Below are positions 41,439-50,527 of a DNA stretch of 64,000 bases, piece by piece. Each line of letters begins with the position of its first letter. Within the stretch, counting starts at the first letter, position 1. The notes beneath the pieces are model-generated. The model saw only the letters and a program-made list of their open reading frames with translations, ran no database searches and was not told where the DNA came from. The translations under genes and the position numbers were made by a program. This DNA comes from Streptomyces sp. B1I3 (lineage in GTDB: Bacteria; Actinomycetota; Actinomycetes; Streptomycetales; Streptomycetaceae): positions 4,300,501 through 4,364,500 of the forward strand of contig NZ_JAUSYD010000001.1 in NCBI RefSeq assembly GCF_030816615.1, read 5' to 3'.

Positions 41439-44400
41439 GTGTCGATCTCTGAACAGGACGCCGTAGGTCTCACCCCCGCCCGGCGCACCGCCGTCCCCTC
41501 GCGGGAGGGCCGGGACGAGAGCCGGGAAGCACCCGGCGCGCTGTGCCACGCGCTGAGCGCACGGCTCACCGCTCCCGTGCGCGCGGGCGCACGGGAGGAG
41601 CTGGCCGGCCGGTTCGCGGAACGGGCCGCCGGGGCGGCGGAGGCCCTCCAGGGAGCCGCGACGCTGTGGCAGCAGGCCGTGCCGTGCCGCTCCGACGCGC
41701 CCGAGGCGGTGCGGTGGCGTACGCGCGAACTCACCCGGCCGCTGGCCGCCCACGGGGGCCCGGCGGTGCGCGGGGTGCTGCTGACCTACACCGACGGCGA
41801 GGCCGAACTGGTCGTGGTCGCCCGTCGTGCCGCGCTCTGTGCCCCGGCTCTGCGCCGGTTCGCCGCCGAGGTGACCGGTCGCGCACCCGGCGCCCCGGAC
41901 GAGGCTTCCGGCGCCCCGGACGAGGCACCCGCAGCCGGGGGCGCGGCACCCGAGGCCCCGTCCCCCGCCGCACAGGCGGCCGCCCTCGCCGGCTGCGTGG
42001 CCGGCGACCCGGCGGACTGGGGCCTGGGCAGGCCGGACGGCCCCGACACCCTGGAGACCCGTACGCTGCCGCTGCCCCCCGGCGACCCCGTCGGCGACAC
42101 GGAGAGCTGGACGGCCGCCCTCGGCGTCGTCCTCGCGCGCTACGAGGGAGCCACCCGGCACCTCGTCCCGGCGCTGCTCCCCGACACCGCCGACCCGGGG
42201 GCCGGCGAGGGCATCGCGCTGATACCCGTCGACGCGGACCCGGCGCACTCGCTCGGCGACGTGGACAGGAACATCCGCGCGGCCCTCACCGCCGGGCCCG
42301 CCTGGCACACCGAGGAGCTCCGGCACGCCCTCGCCTCCGCCACCGGTGACACGGACGCGGTCCCCGCCGTGGGCGTCGTCCACGCCGTCCTCGACCCGGC
42401 GGACCTCCCCGGGGCGGAGCCGTACACCTACCTGCCGTTCCTGCGCCCGCCGTTCCCGGTGACCCTCTCCGTGGTCCGCGACCGGGGCGGAGAGGCGGTA
42501 CTGCGCTGCGACTACGCGCTGCGGCTGCTGCACGCCGGCACAGCGGACCGGCTGCTCGGACACGTGTCACGGGTCCACAGGGCGCTCGCCGAGTCGCCCG
42601 GCACCGCGGTCGCCGACGTGGCGCTGCTGGACGACGCCGAGGCGGCCGGTACGGCCGAACTGGGCCGGCACGCCGGCCTTCCGCGGTTCGACCCGGAGCG
42701 GATCGACGCGGCCGTCGCCGCCATCGCGGCCTCCCGCCCGGACGCCGTCGCCGTGTCCTTCGAGTCCACCCGGCTCACCTACCGTGAGCTCGACGGCCGC
42801 GCCGACCGGCTCGCCCACGCGCTGCGCGGGCTGGGGGTCGCCGACGGCGACCGGGTCGGGGTCTGCCTGGAACGGTCCGCCGACCTCGTCGTCACCCTGC
42901 TCGCCGTGCTCAAGGCCGGTGCCACCTACGTCCCCATGGACCCGGCCTACCCGCAGGAGCGGCTCTCCTACACGACCGCCGACGCGGGACTCGCGGTCGT
43001 CGTCACGGACCGCGCCGACTTCCCCGGCGGCGACACCGCCCGCGTCGTCGGTACGGCGGCCCTCGCCGAGCTGGCCCCCGGGACGTGCGACGGCCCGCCG
43101 GCGTCGGCGACCGGCCCGCACGACCCCGCGTACGTCATCTACACCTCCGGGTCGACCGGCCGCCCCAAGGGGGTCGTCGTCCCGCACGTGAACGTGCTCA
43201 GCCTGATGGCCGCCACCCTGGAGGAGTTCGCGCTCGGCGCCGAGGACGTGTGGACCCTGTTCCACTCAAGCGCCTTCGACTTCTCGGTCTGGGAGATCTG
43301 GGGCTGCCTGCTCACCGGCGGCCGGCTGGCCGTCGTGCCCTACTGGGTGTCGCGCTCGCCGGAGGAGTTCCACCGGCTGCTGGTCGAGGAACGGGTGTCC
43401 GTGCTCAGCCAGACACCGTCCGCCTTCGCCCAGCTGATGGAGGTCGAACGGGACGGCGCCGAACCCGTCCCCGTACGCCTGGTGGTCTTCGGCGGCGAGG
43501 GGCTCGAACCGCGCATGCTCCTGCCCTGGTTCGACCGGCACCCGGAGTCCGGTTGCCGGGTGGTCAACATGTACGGCATCACGGAGACGACCGTGCACGT
43601 GACCGCGCAGACCGTCACCAGGGCCGAGGCGCTCACCGGGTCGAAGTCCGTCGGACACGCGCTGCCGGGCTGGTGGGTGAGGATCGCCGACCCGGAGGGC
43701 AGGCCGCTGCCCGTCGGGGTGGCCGGTGAGATCTACGTCGGCGGGGCGGGAGTCGCCGCGCGGTACCTCAACAAGCCGGACCTCGACGCGCAGCGCTTCC
43801 TCACCGACCCGCGCACCGGGGAGCGGATGTACCGCAGCGGGGACAAGGGCAGGCTGCTGCCCGACGGCCGGCTGGAGCACCTCGGCCGGCTGGACAACCA
43901 GGTCAAGCTGCGCGGCTTCCGCATCGAGCTCGACGAGATCCGGGCCGTGCTGCTGGACGACCCGCAGGTCACCGCCGCCGCCGTCGTCCTCAACCGAACC
44001 GACCCGGACGACCCGGCGACGGCCCAGCTCGACGCGTACGTGGTCCTGGAGGGCGACGCCACCGCCGGGGTGCGGCAGCGGGCCGCCAAGTACCTCCCCG
44101 AGTACATGGTCCCCTCGACCGTCACCCCGCTGGAGCGGATGCCGCTCACCCCGAACGGCAAGCTCGACGCACGCGGCCTCCCCCGGCCCGCCCCTGTGAC
44201 GGTCTCCCCGCCGGTGGCCGCGGGCCCGGCGGCGGGCGGTACGGGCCCGGCGGCGCCGCAGGACGCCTTCACCTCGGATCTCCTGGAGGTGTGGCAGGAC
44301 GTGCTCGGCGTTCCTGTCGGCCCCGACGACAACTTCTTCGACCTCGGCGGCAATTCGCTGCTCGCCATGCGCGTCGGCGCGGCACTGCGCCGGCGTGGCG

Positions 44401-44474
44401 GCACCGCGGTCGCCATGCGCGACCTGTACCTCTCCCCGACGATCCGTCAGCTGGCGGCCGGCCGTGCCGGGTGA
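41439..44474 (+). CDS. Free-standing loader: dead C remnant-A(Thr)-PCP
   Basis: About 1011 aa. Residues 1-415 look like a shrunken condensation domain. The usual C-to-A linker pattern is present (VADVALLDDAEA), but there is no HHxxxDG: the region reads VVVARRAALCAPALRRF and is followed by an Ala/Pro/Glu-rich gap. A domain: YTSGSTGRPKG at about 567, FDFSVWEIWG at 613, NGKLD at 906. PCP: LGGNSLL at 970. Pocket residues read D-F-W-S-V-G-M-V-H, close to the Thr code. No C activity is expected, so it should charge its own carrier with Thr and hand the residue to module 5, which lacks an A domain. GTG 41439 has an AAGGGAA site. Confidence 0.9.
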   Translation: MSISEQDAVGLTPARRTAVPSREGRDESREAPGALCHALSARLTAPVRAGAREELAGRFAERAAGAAEALQGAATLWQQAVPCRSDAPEAVRWRTRELTRPLAAHGGPAVRGVLLTYTDGEAELVVVARRAALCAPALRRFAAEVTGRAPGAPDEASGAPDEAPAAGGAAPEAPSPAAQAAALAGCVAGDPADWGLGRPDGPDTLETRTLPLPPGDPVGDTESWTAALGVVLARYEGATRHLVPALLPDTADPGAGEGIALIPVDADPAHSLGDVDRNIRAALTAGPAWHTEELRHALASATGDTDAVPAVGVVHAVLDPADLPGAEPYTYLPFLRPPFPVTLSVVRDRGGEAVLRCDYALRLLHAGTADRLLGHVSRVHRALAESPGTAVADVALLDDAEAAGTAELGRHAGLPRFDPERIDAAVAAIAASRPDAVAVSFESTRLTYRELDGRADRLAHALRGLGVADGDRVGVCLERSADLVVTLLAVLKAGATYVPMDPAYPQERLSYTTADAGLAVVVTDRADFPGGDTARVVGTAALAELAPGTCDGPPASATGPHDPAYVIYTSGSTGRPKGVVVPHVNVLSLMAATLEEFALGAEDVWTLFHSSAFDFSVWEIWGCLLTGGRLAVVPYWVSRSPEEFHRLLVEERVSVLSQTPSAFAQLMEVERDGAEPVPVRLVVFGGEGLEPRMLLPWFDRHPESGCRVVNMYGITETTVHVTAQTVTRAEALTGSKSVGHALPGWWVRIADPEGRPLPVGVAGEIYVGGAGVAARYLNKPDLDAQRFLTDPRTGERMYRSGDKGRLLPDGRLEHLGRLDNQVKLRGFRIELDEIRAVLLDDPQVTAAAVVLNRTDPDDPATAQLDAYVVLEGDATAGVRQRAAKYLPEYMVPSTVTPLERMPLTPNGKLDARGLPRPAPVTVSPPVAAGPAAGGTGPAAPQDAFTSDLLEVWQDVLGVPVGPDDNFFDLGGNSLLAMRVGAALRRRGGTAVAMRDLYLSPTIRQLAAGRAG

Positions 44475-44525
44475 ACGGCGTACCCGCGCTCACGGAGCGC
44501 CTTGTTCCGAAGGATGGAAGACCCG

Positions 44526-46322
44526 ATGGCTGAAACGCTTGTGACCGACCTCTTCCAGCAGCGGGCGGCGCGCACCCCGCACGCCCCCGCCGTCCGCTCC
44601 GGCGGCCAGGAGCTGACGTACGCGGAGCTCAACATCCGTGCGAACCGGCTGGCGCACCACCTGATCGCCTGCGGGGCCGGCCCCGAGGACCTGATCGGCG
44701 TGCGGTTGCCCAGGTCGGCCGACCTGGTGGTGGCGCTGCTCGGCGTCCTCAAGTCCGGCGCGGCCTACGTGCCGATCGACAGCGACTCCCCGGCGGAACG
44801 GACCGCGTTCATCATCGAGGACACCGCGCTCGGCCTGGTGCTGGGGGAGCGCGCCGTGCCGTGCGGCGCCGGCGGAGGCCCGGAGACCCTGACGGTCGCC
44901 GGGGCGGTCGCCGCCGCGGAGGCGGCCGGCCTCCCGGACCACGACCCCACGAACGCCTGCCGCGCCAGGCCGTTGAGCCCGGACAACCTGGCCTACGTCA
45001 TCTACACCTCCGGCTCGACCGGCCGCCCGAAGGGCGTCACCGTGCAGCACGACACCCTGGCGCGCTACCTCGACTTCGCGTGCGCGGAGTACCCGGGGCT
45101 GGCGGACGGGGCGCTTCTGCACTCCCCGGTGGCCTTCGACCTCACCGTCACCGCGCTCTACGGGCCGCTGCTCCTGGGCGGCTGCGTCCAGGTGGCCGCC
45201 CTGGACCGCGAACCGGCGCCGGGCCCGGCCGGGGAGCGGCCCGGCTTCGTCAAGGCCACCCCCTCGCACCTGCCGCTGCTGGCGGCGCTGCCGGGCTCGC
45301 TCTCGCCCACCCGTGAACTGGTCGTGGGCGGTGAGATGCTGCGCGGAGACGTCGTCGACCGGTGGCGCGAGGCTCACCCCGGCGCCGCCGTGGTCAACGA
45401 GTACGGTCCCACCGAGGCGACCGTCGGGTGCTGCGTGTTCCGGATCGAGCCGGGGGACGCGGTGGCCCCGGGCGCCGTCCCCATCGGCCTGCCGACGCCG
45501 GGTACCGAGCTGTACGTGCTGGACGAGCGGCTCGCTGCGGTCGGTCCGGGGACGGCCGGCGAGCTGTACATCGCGGGCGGCCAGGTCGCCCGGGGCTACC
45601 TCGCCCGGCCCGGCCTCACCGCCGGACGGTTCGTGGCGGACCCCTTCGGCGGCGGCCGGATGTACCGCACCGGCGACATCGCCCGGATGCGCCCCGACGG
45701 GGTGCTGGAGTACCTGGGCCGGACCGACGACCAGGTGAAGATCAGCGGCTACCGGATCGAGCTCGGCGAGGTCAGCTCGGTGCTCGGATCGCGGCCCGGT
45801 GTGCGGCTCGCCGCCGCGGTGGCCCGCGAGGACCGGTCGGGCGACCGGTATCTGGCCGGTTACGCCGTCCCCGCCGACGGGGCCTTCCTCGACCCGGGCG
45901 CCCTGCGCGCGGCCGTCGCCGAGATGCTCCCCGCCTACATGGTGCCCGCGCGGATCATGGTGGTCGACGGCCTCCCGCTGACCTCGAACGGCAAGCTCGA
46001 CCAGGCCGCCCTGCCCGAACCGCCGGCCGTGGAGGAGGCGCCGGGCGCCGCACCGGAGGGCGCCGCCGAGAAACGGCTGTGCGAGTTGTTCGCCGACGTT
46101 CTCGACGTACCGGCGGTCTACTCCGACGACGACTTCTTCGCCCGCGGCGGCAACAGCCTGAGGGCCGTCCGCCTCGCCGGGCGGGCCCGCAAGGAGGGGT
46201 GGACCTTCGGGCTGCGGGACGTACTGGACCTGCGCACCCCCCGGGCCCTCGCGGGCCGGGTCGGCGCGGCCCCCGGCCCGGCCGGGGACGCGGGACCCGT
46301 CCGGGACGGAGCGGCGCTGTGA
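44526..46322 (+). CDS. Free-standing loader: A(Asn)-PCP
   Basis: About 598 aa. A domain 10-490 with YTSGSTGRPKG at 160, FDLTVTALYG at 204 and NGKLDQAAL at 488. PCP with RGGNSLRAVR at 541. Pocket residues read D-L-T-K-V-G-E-V-G, a standard Asn code. There is no condensation domain. It would activate Asn for module 6, whose own A domain has decayed. ATG 44526 follows GGAAGACCCG; further upstream in-frame starts at 44502 (TTG) and 44514 lack a better site. The stop overlaps the reductase GTG (GTGA). Confidence 0.93.
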   Translation: MAETLVTDLFQQRAARTPHAPAVRSGGQELTYAELNIRANRLAHHLIACGAGPEDLIGVRLPRSADLVVALLGVLKSGAAYVPIDSDSPAERTAFIIEDTALGLVLGERAVPCGAGGGPETLTVAGAVAAAEAAGLPDHDPTNACRARPLSPDNLAYVIYTSGSTGRPKGVTVQHDTLARYLDFACAEYPGLADGALLHSPVAFDLTVTALYGPLLLGGCVQVAALDREPAPGPAGERPGFVKATPSHLPLLAALPGSLSPTRELVVGGEMLRGDVVDRWREAHPGAAVVNEYGPTEATVGCCVFRIEPGDAVAPGAVPIGLPTPGTELYVLDERLAAVGPGTAGELYIAGGQVARGYLARPGLTAGRFVADPFGGGRMYRTGDIARMRPDGVLEYLGRTDDQVKISGYRIELGEVSSVLGSRPGVRLAAAVAREDRSGDRYLAGYAVPADGAFLDPGALRAAVAEMLPAYMVPARIMVVDGLPLTSNGKLDQAALPEPPAVEEAPGAAPEGAAEKRLCELFADVLDVPAVYSDDDFFARGGNSLRAVRLAGRARKEGWTFGLRDVLDLRTPRALAGRVGAAPGPAGDAGPVRDGAAL

Positions 46323-47524
46323 AGGCCGGCCGCGTGGTCGTCGTCGGCGCGTCCGTCGGTGGCAGCCGGGTCGCGAGCGGTTTGCGGGAGGCCGGCCACA
46401 CCGGTCCGGTCGTGCTCGTCGACCCGGACCCGGACGCGCCCTACGACCGGCCCCCGCTGTCGAAGCAGATCCTCACCGGCGAGTGGACGCCCGACCGGGC
46501 GTCGCTCGGCGACCCGGGGCAGTGGCAGGCGGAGCGGCACGTCGCCGCCGCCACCTCCCTGGACCCGGCGAACCGGGTGCTGAGGCTGGACGACGGAGCC
46601 GAACTCCATTACGACAGGCTGGTCCTGGCGTGCGGAGCGGTCCCCAGGACGCTGCCCGGGATGCCGCGCCACGGGGTGTACCCGCTGCGGACCCTGGCGG
46701 ACTCGCTGGAGCTGCGGGCCCGCTTCGACGGCATGAGCGGCTCCGGGCACCTGGTGGTCGTCGGCGGCGGCTTCGTCGGCGCCGAGGTGGCCTCCGCCGC
46801 CCGCTCGCGCGGGATCGACGTCACGATGGTCGAGGCCCTGCCCGCTCCGCTGTCCGGGCTGCTCGGCGAGGAGGTCGCCGCCGAACTGGCGCGGCTGCAC
46901 ACCGACAACGGCGTACGGCTGCTGTGCGGCACCTCGGTCGCCGCGCTGACCGGCGGGGCCGAGGTCACCGGGGTGGAGCTCACCGACGGGACCGTACTGG
47001 ACGCGGACGCGGTCGTCATGGGGGTCGGCGTGCGCCCCGCCACGGACTGGCTGGCCGGTTCCGGCATCCCGCTGGACGAGGGGGGCGGGGTACTGAGCGA
47101 CGAGTTCTGCGCCGTCGACGCGGGGCGGACGGTGTACGCGGTCGGGGACGCGGCCCGGTGCCGCGATCCCCTGCTCGGCCGGCACGTGCGGGTCGAGCAC
47201 TGGACCAACGCGGTGGAGCAGGCGGCCGTCGTCGTCCGCAACCTCCTCGAACCCGTCCCCGTGGCCTTCCGCCACGAGTTCTACGCCTGGTCCGACCAGT
47301 ACGGCGGCAAGATCGCCCTGCTCGGGCGCCCGGAGCCCGGCGCGGAGGTGACGGTGGTACGCGCCGACGGGCCGCGCCGGCGGTTCGCCGTGGCCTACCA
47401 CCGCGGCCCGCGGCTGTGTGCCGCGCTGACGGTGAACTGGCCCAAGGCCCTACTCGCGGCCCGCCGTTCGGCGGGCACACCGGACGGCGCCCACGACACC
47501 GTCGCCGCTTGGAAGTCTTTGTAG
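46319..47524 (+). CDS. FAD-dependent ferredoxin reductase
   Basis: About 401 aa of the putidaredoxin-reductase/rhodocoxin-reductase type. The N-terminal FAD motif is VVVGASVGGSRVASGL, DPDAPYDRPPLSKQIL follows, the NAD(P)H motif is VVVGGGFVGAEVAS near residue 145, and VYAVGDAARC is the second FAD motif. It would pass electrons from NAD(P)H to the ferredoxin at 13630 for the P450. The GTG overlaps the A-PCP stop, so it belongs to the loader operon although its redox partners are 31 kb away. Confidence 0.93.
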   Translation: MKAGRVVVVGASVGGSRVASGLREAGHTGPVVLVDPDPDAPYDRPPLSKQILTGEWTPDRASLGDPGQWQAERHVAAATSLDPANRVLRLDDGAELHYDRLVLACGAVPRTLPGMPRHGVYPLRTLADSLELRARFDGMSGSGHLVVVGGGFVGAEVASAARSRGIDVTMVEALPAPLSGLLGEEVAAELARLHTDNGVRLLCGTSVAALTGGAEVTGVELTDGTVLDADAVVMGVGVRPATDWLAGSGIPLDEGGGVLSDEFCAVDAGRTVYAVGDAARCRDPLLGRHVRVEHWTNAVEQAAVVVRNLLEPVPVAFRHEFYAWSDQYGGKIALLGRPEPGAEVTVVRADGPRRRFAVAYHRGPRLCAALTVNWPKALLAARRSAGTPDGAHDTVAAWKSL

Positions 47525-47814
47525 TCGCAGCTTGCTGTAAAGGCCCTGTCGTCCCCGGTGCCCCTCCGGCACGATCGGACCACGTCGAACCGACGTCGAA
47601 CCGACACGGCCGACGGCTTTCCGCGCAGGAACGCGTACGCCTTCCCCAGGCTTGCGCGCATCCCCTCCGGAACGCCCGGACGGACCGCCGAGAACGGGCC
47701 GTCCGGCCGTCGGACGAGGTCGGTGGCCTCTGCGGGCGATCACCGGCCGGCTGTCGGCACGGTTGTTCTCCCCGCTGTCCCTGTGGTGTTCCCCATCCTT
47801 CGAAGGGCTTTCCG
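47525..47814 (+). promoter_or_regulatory. Intergenic region with SARP-type direct repeat
   Basis: A 290-bp gap before the hydrolase/PKS genes. It contains two TCGAACC heptamers at 47585-47591 and 47596-47602, separated by 4 bp (11-bp period), the spacing known for binding sites of Streptomyces antibiotic regulatory proteins. A start of transcription downstream of it is plausible. No SARP gene is in the window. GAAGGGCTTTCCG before 47815 is the ribosome site. Confidence 0.45.
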
Positions 47815-48639
47815 GTGCTCCGAAACAGCGATGTCGAGCCGCTCGTGCTCCGACGGCGAGGTGTGACCGCGCAGGCGGACCACCGAGCGCTGCTGTTGCA
47901 CGGCCTGGGCAGCGGCGAGAACTGCTGGGACCCCCTCGTCGCGCACCGGCCCCCGGGACTCGACCTGTGGACCGCCGGGCTGCCGTGGCGGGCCGGCGGC
48001 CCGTACGCGGTGACCGAGCAGGACGAGACGGCATGGGTCCGTGCGGCGATCGAGCGGATCCCCGGCGGTCCCGGTGTGGTGATCGCGCACTCCTACGCCA
48101 CGATCCTGCTGCTCACCCTGCTGTCCGACACGGTCGCCGCCGGGGAGGACCCGCGGGAGCGGTTCGGTATCCGCGGCGTGGTGCTCGTCTCGCCGTTCTT
48201 CCGGCAGGATCCGGCGGAGTTCACCTGGGCCCAGCTGCCGAAGACGCTCGACGCCATGCGCCGCAGCGCCGACGAGTACATCCGGCTGACGGCCCGCGAA
48301 CGCCTGAAGCCGGACGTGCGGGCCGACATGGCCGAGCTCTCCTGCGCGCGGCTCGGCCCCTACTGGGCGGTTCGCTACCTCGACGCCTACCTGCGCACGC
48401 CCTTCCTGGCCGCCGACCGGATCGACCTGCCCGTGCACATCGTCATCGGCACCGGTGACACGGTCGCACCGCCGGCCGAGGGCGAGGCACTCGCCCGTGC
48501 TCTCGGCCACGCCTCGGTCGACCGGATCGAGGACTGCGGCCACTCGCCGATGACCGAGCGGCCGGAGCGGTTCGCACGCGCTGTCCAGCAATTCCTCACC
48601 ACCCTGCCGGCCGGGCACCCCCCGGCGGCGGTCAACTGA
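47815..48639 (+). CDS. Alpha/beta hydrolase
   Basis: About 274 aa. LLLHGLGSGENCWDPL forms the oxyanion-side motif, IAHSYATILLL carries the presumed nucleophile Ser (the usual first and last Gly are Ala), and DCGHSPMTERPERFA holds the catalytic His. IGTGDTVAPPAEGE is the acid-side loop. The fold is sure, the substrate is not. It opens the right-hand group of lipid genes, so hydrolysis or transfer of a lipid or peptidyl thioester is possible. GTG 47815 has GAAGGG upstream; a GTG 16 codons later is an alternative start. Confidence 0.8.
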   Translation: MLRNSDVEPLVLRRRGVTAQADHRALLLHGLGSGENCWDPLVAHRPPGLDLWTAGLPWRAGGPYAVTEQDETAWVRAAIERIPGGPGVVIAHSYATILLLTLLSDTVAAGEDPRERFGIRGVVLVSPFFRQDPAEFTWAQLPKTLDAMRRSADEYIRLTARERLKPDVRADMAELSCARLGPYWAVRYLDAYLRTPFLAADRIDLPVHIVIGTGDTVAPPAEGEALARALGHASVDRIEDCGHSPMTERPERFARAVQQFLTTLPAGHPPAAVN

Positions 48640-48654
48640 GTACGGGAGCACACG

Positions 48655-49656
48655 ATGACCACCCTGTCCGACGTCGCGCTCAAGAAGCTGCTGAACGAAC
48701 CGAGTTCGGTCACCATGCGGCCGCCCTACGAGGGCGGCAACATCAACACCGCGATCGGTTTCAAGTGCGTCAACTACCTGCTCGAGGCCGCCGTCCTCGA
48801 CCACTTCCGGGCCGTCGGCCTCGGCGCCCAGGAGCTGTTCCTCGTCCACGGCGTCAACTTCGACGTGGCCGGCCTCGACACCCGGCTGCACACGGTGCTC
48901 ATGCTCGACGACGACGTCCTGCTGGAAGTGACGCCGAAGACGAAGGACACCGACACCGCGATGGTCTTCGCGGTCACCGCGACCGTCGAGCGCGACGGCG
49001 CGCCGAAGAAGGCCGTCAGCTCCAAGCTGCGTGTCCTGCTGCGCCGCGACACCAACGTCGACGACCCGCAGCCACTGCCCGCGGAGCTGCGCCGCTTCGT
49101 CGTCGACCGGCTCGCCACCGAGAAGCCCATCGCGCTCGCCGCGACCCCGTCCGACGACTTCGCCGGGGCCCTGCACCGCGGCGAGAACAGCGACACCGAC
49201 CCGGTGCTCGCCGAGATCATCGGCGACGACAACGCGGTCGGCTGGAAGTGGCGGGTCCCGTACTACTACTGCCACTTCACCGAGCGCATGCAGATGTCGG
49301 GCTACCTGCGGCAGATGGAGGAGGCGAAGCACGTCTTCGTCGCCTCGCGGGGCATCAGCATCAAGCGGATGCTCGACGAGCGCGGCTGGATCCCCGTCGT
49401 GACCCAGTGCAAGATCCACTTCACGGACGAGACGGTCATGGAGGAGGACCTCTACACCGTCTACACCGTGGAGTCCGTCTTCAAGGACATGCTCTACACC
49501 TCCCGTGTGGACTTCTACGTCGTCCGCGACGGCGAGCTCGTCCGGACCGCCACCGGCTCGATCACCCACGGCTACTGCCACAAGGAGTCGCCGGACGCCG
49601 AGTGGCAGATGACCGTCTTCGATGACGAGGTCCTGCGCGCCCTGCGCGGCGAGTGA
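48655..49656 (+). CDS. Double-hotdog (4HBT-like) thioesterase or dehydratase
   Basis: About 333 aa that look like two hotdog domains. The first (about 30-130) includes FKCVNYLLEAAVLDHFRAVG and ELFLVHGVNFDVAGLD. The second (about 195-320) includes CHFTERMQMSGYLRQMEEAK and IPVVTQCKIHFTDETV, which resemble acyl-thioesterases with the core helix bearing Glu. It may release, dehydrate or hold an acyl chain on an ACP. It starts 16 nt after the hydrolase and is followed by the isomerase gene. Exact chemistry is not visible. Confidence 0.65.
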   Translation: MTTLSDVALKKLLNEPSSVTMRPPYEGGNINTAIGFKCVNYLLEAAVLDHFRAVGLGAQELFLVHGVNFDVAGLDTRLHTVLMLDDDVLLEVTPKTKDTDTAMVFAVTATVERDGAPKKAVSSKLRVLLRRDTNVDDPQPLPAELRRFVVDRLATEKPIALAATPSDDFAGALHRGENSDTDPVLAEIIGDDNAVGWKWRVPYYYCHFTERMQMSGYLRQMEEAKHVFVASRGISIKRMLDERGWIPVVTQCKIHFTDETVMEEDLYTVYTVESVFKDMLYTSRVDFYVVRDGELVRTATGSITHGYCHKESPDAEWQMTVFDDEVLRALRGE

Positions 49657-49717
49657 CCGAGACGCCCCCCAGTCCCGGACATCCACGCCCCGGACGACCG
49701 AGCCCCGGAGGAACCCC

Positions 49718-50437
49718 ATGGTTTCCAAACGCCCACCGCGTTGGTACTTCTCCCTGCGCAGCCCGTACTCCTGGTTCGCCTACCGCGATCTCATGGCCAC
49801 CCACCCGCAGGTCCTCGACGCCATCGAGTGGCTGCCGTTCTGGGAGCCGGACGAGGAGACCACGAGGCTGCTGGCCGAGGAGGGGGTCACCCTTCCGATC
49901 GTCGCCATGAGCCGGGCGAAGAACTTCTACATCCTGCAGGACACCCGCCGGCTCGCCACTGAGCGCGGACTGGCCGAGATCACCTGGCCCATCGACCGCG
50001 AGCCGTGCTGGGAGGTCGCCCACCTCGCCTGGATAGCGGCCGAGGACGAGGGCCGGGGCAAGGACTTCGTCGCGGCGGCGTACCGCGCCCGCTGGCAGGA
50101 GGGCAAGAACATCTCCGAGCCCGAGGTGATCGCGGCCATCGCCCGGGAGCTGGGCCTGGACGCCGTACGGCTGTCCACCGCGGCCCAGGACGCGGACCTG
50201 CGCAAGCGGGGCGCGGCCCTGCTCGCCGAGTCGGCGCACGACGGCCTGTTCGGGGTGCCGTTCTTCATCACCGGCCGGGACAAGTTCTGGGGCGTCGACC
50301 GCGTCGCGCCCTTCGTCCAGGCCCTGCGCGGCGCCGGGCTGCCCGTCGCCGCGAAGACCGACGTCCCGGACCCGGCGACCCACGCCGACCTGCTGGCGGC
50401 CGGCGGCGACGCGGGCCACGCCGGCGGCTGCGGCTGA
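49718..50437 (+). CDS. DsbA-fold isomerase (2-hydroxychromene-2-carboxylate isomerase-like)
   Basis: About 239 aa of the DsbA/kappa-GST thioredoxin-like family. RWYFSLRSPYSWFAYRDL replaces the CxxC of DsbA with SPYS, as in HCCA isomerases; LPIVAMSRAKNF and GVFGVPFFI-like GLFGVPFFITGRDKFWG give the cis-Pro loop. In cinnamoyl-lipid pathways an isomerase of this type is thought to turn a polyene double bond from E to Z so that the chain can close into the benzene ring. ATG 49718 is preceded by GGAGGAA, which decides it over an upstream in-frame start inside the previous gene. Confidence 0.85.
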   Translation: MVSKRPPRWYFSLRSPYSWFAYRDLMATHPQVLDAIEWLPFWEPDEETTRLLAEEGVTLPIVAMSRAKNFYILQDTRRLATERGLAEITWPIDREPCWEVAHLAWIAAEDEGRGKDFVAAAYRARWQEGKNISEPEVIAAIARELGLDAVRLSTAAQDADLRKRGAALLAESAHDGLFGVPFFITGRDKFWGVDRVAPFVQALRGAGLPVAAKTDVPDPATHADLLAAGGDAGHAGGCG

Positions 50438-50527
50438 TACCGGCCGGTGGCCGCGGCACGGAACGCGGCCACCGGCCTCAGGCGAAGTACCGAAGAAGCA
50501 TCCGCGGAACGCGACGAGGAGACGACT

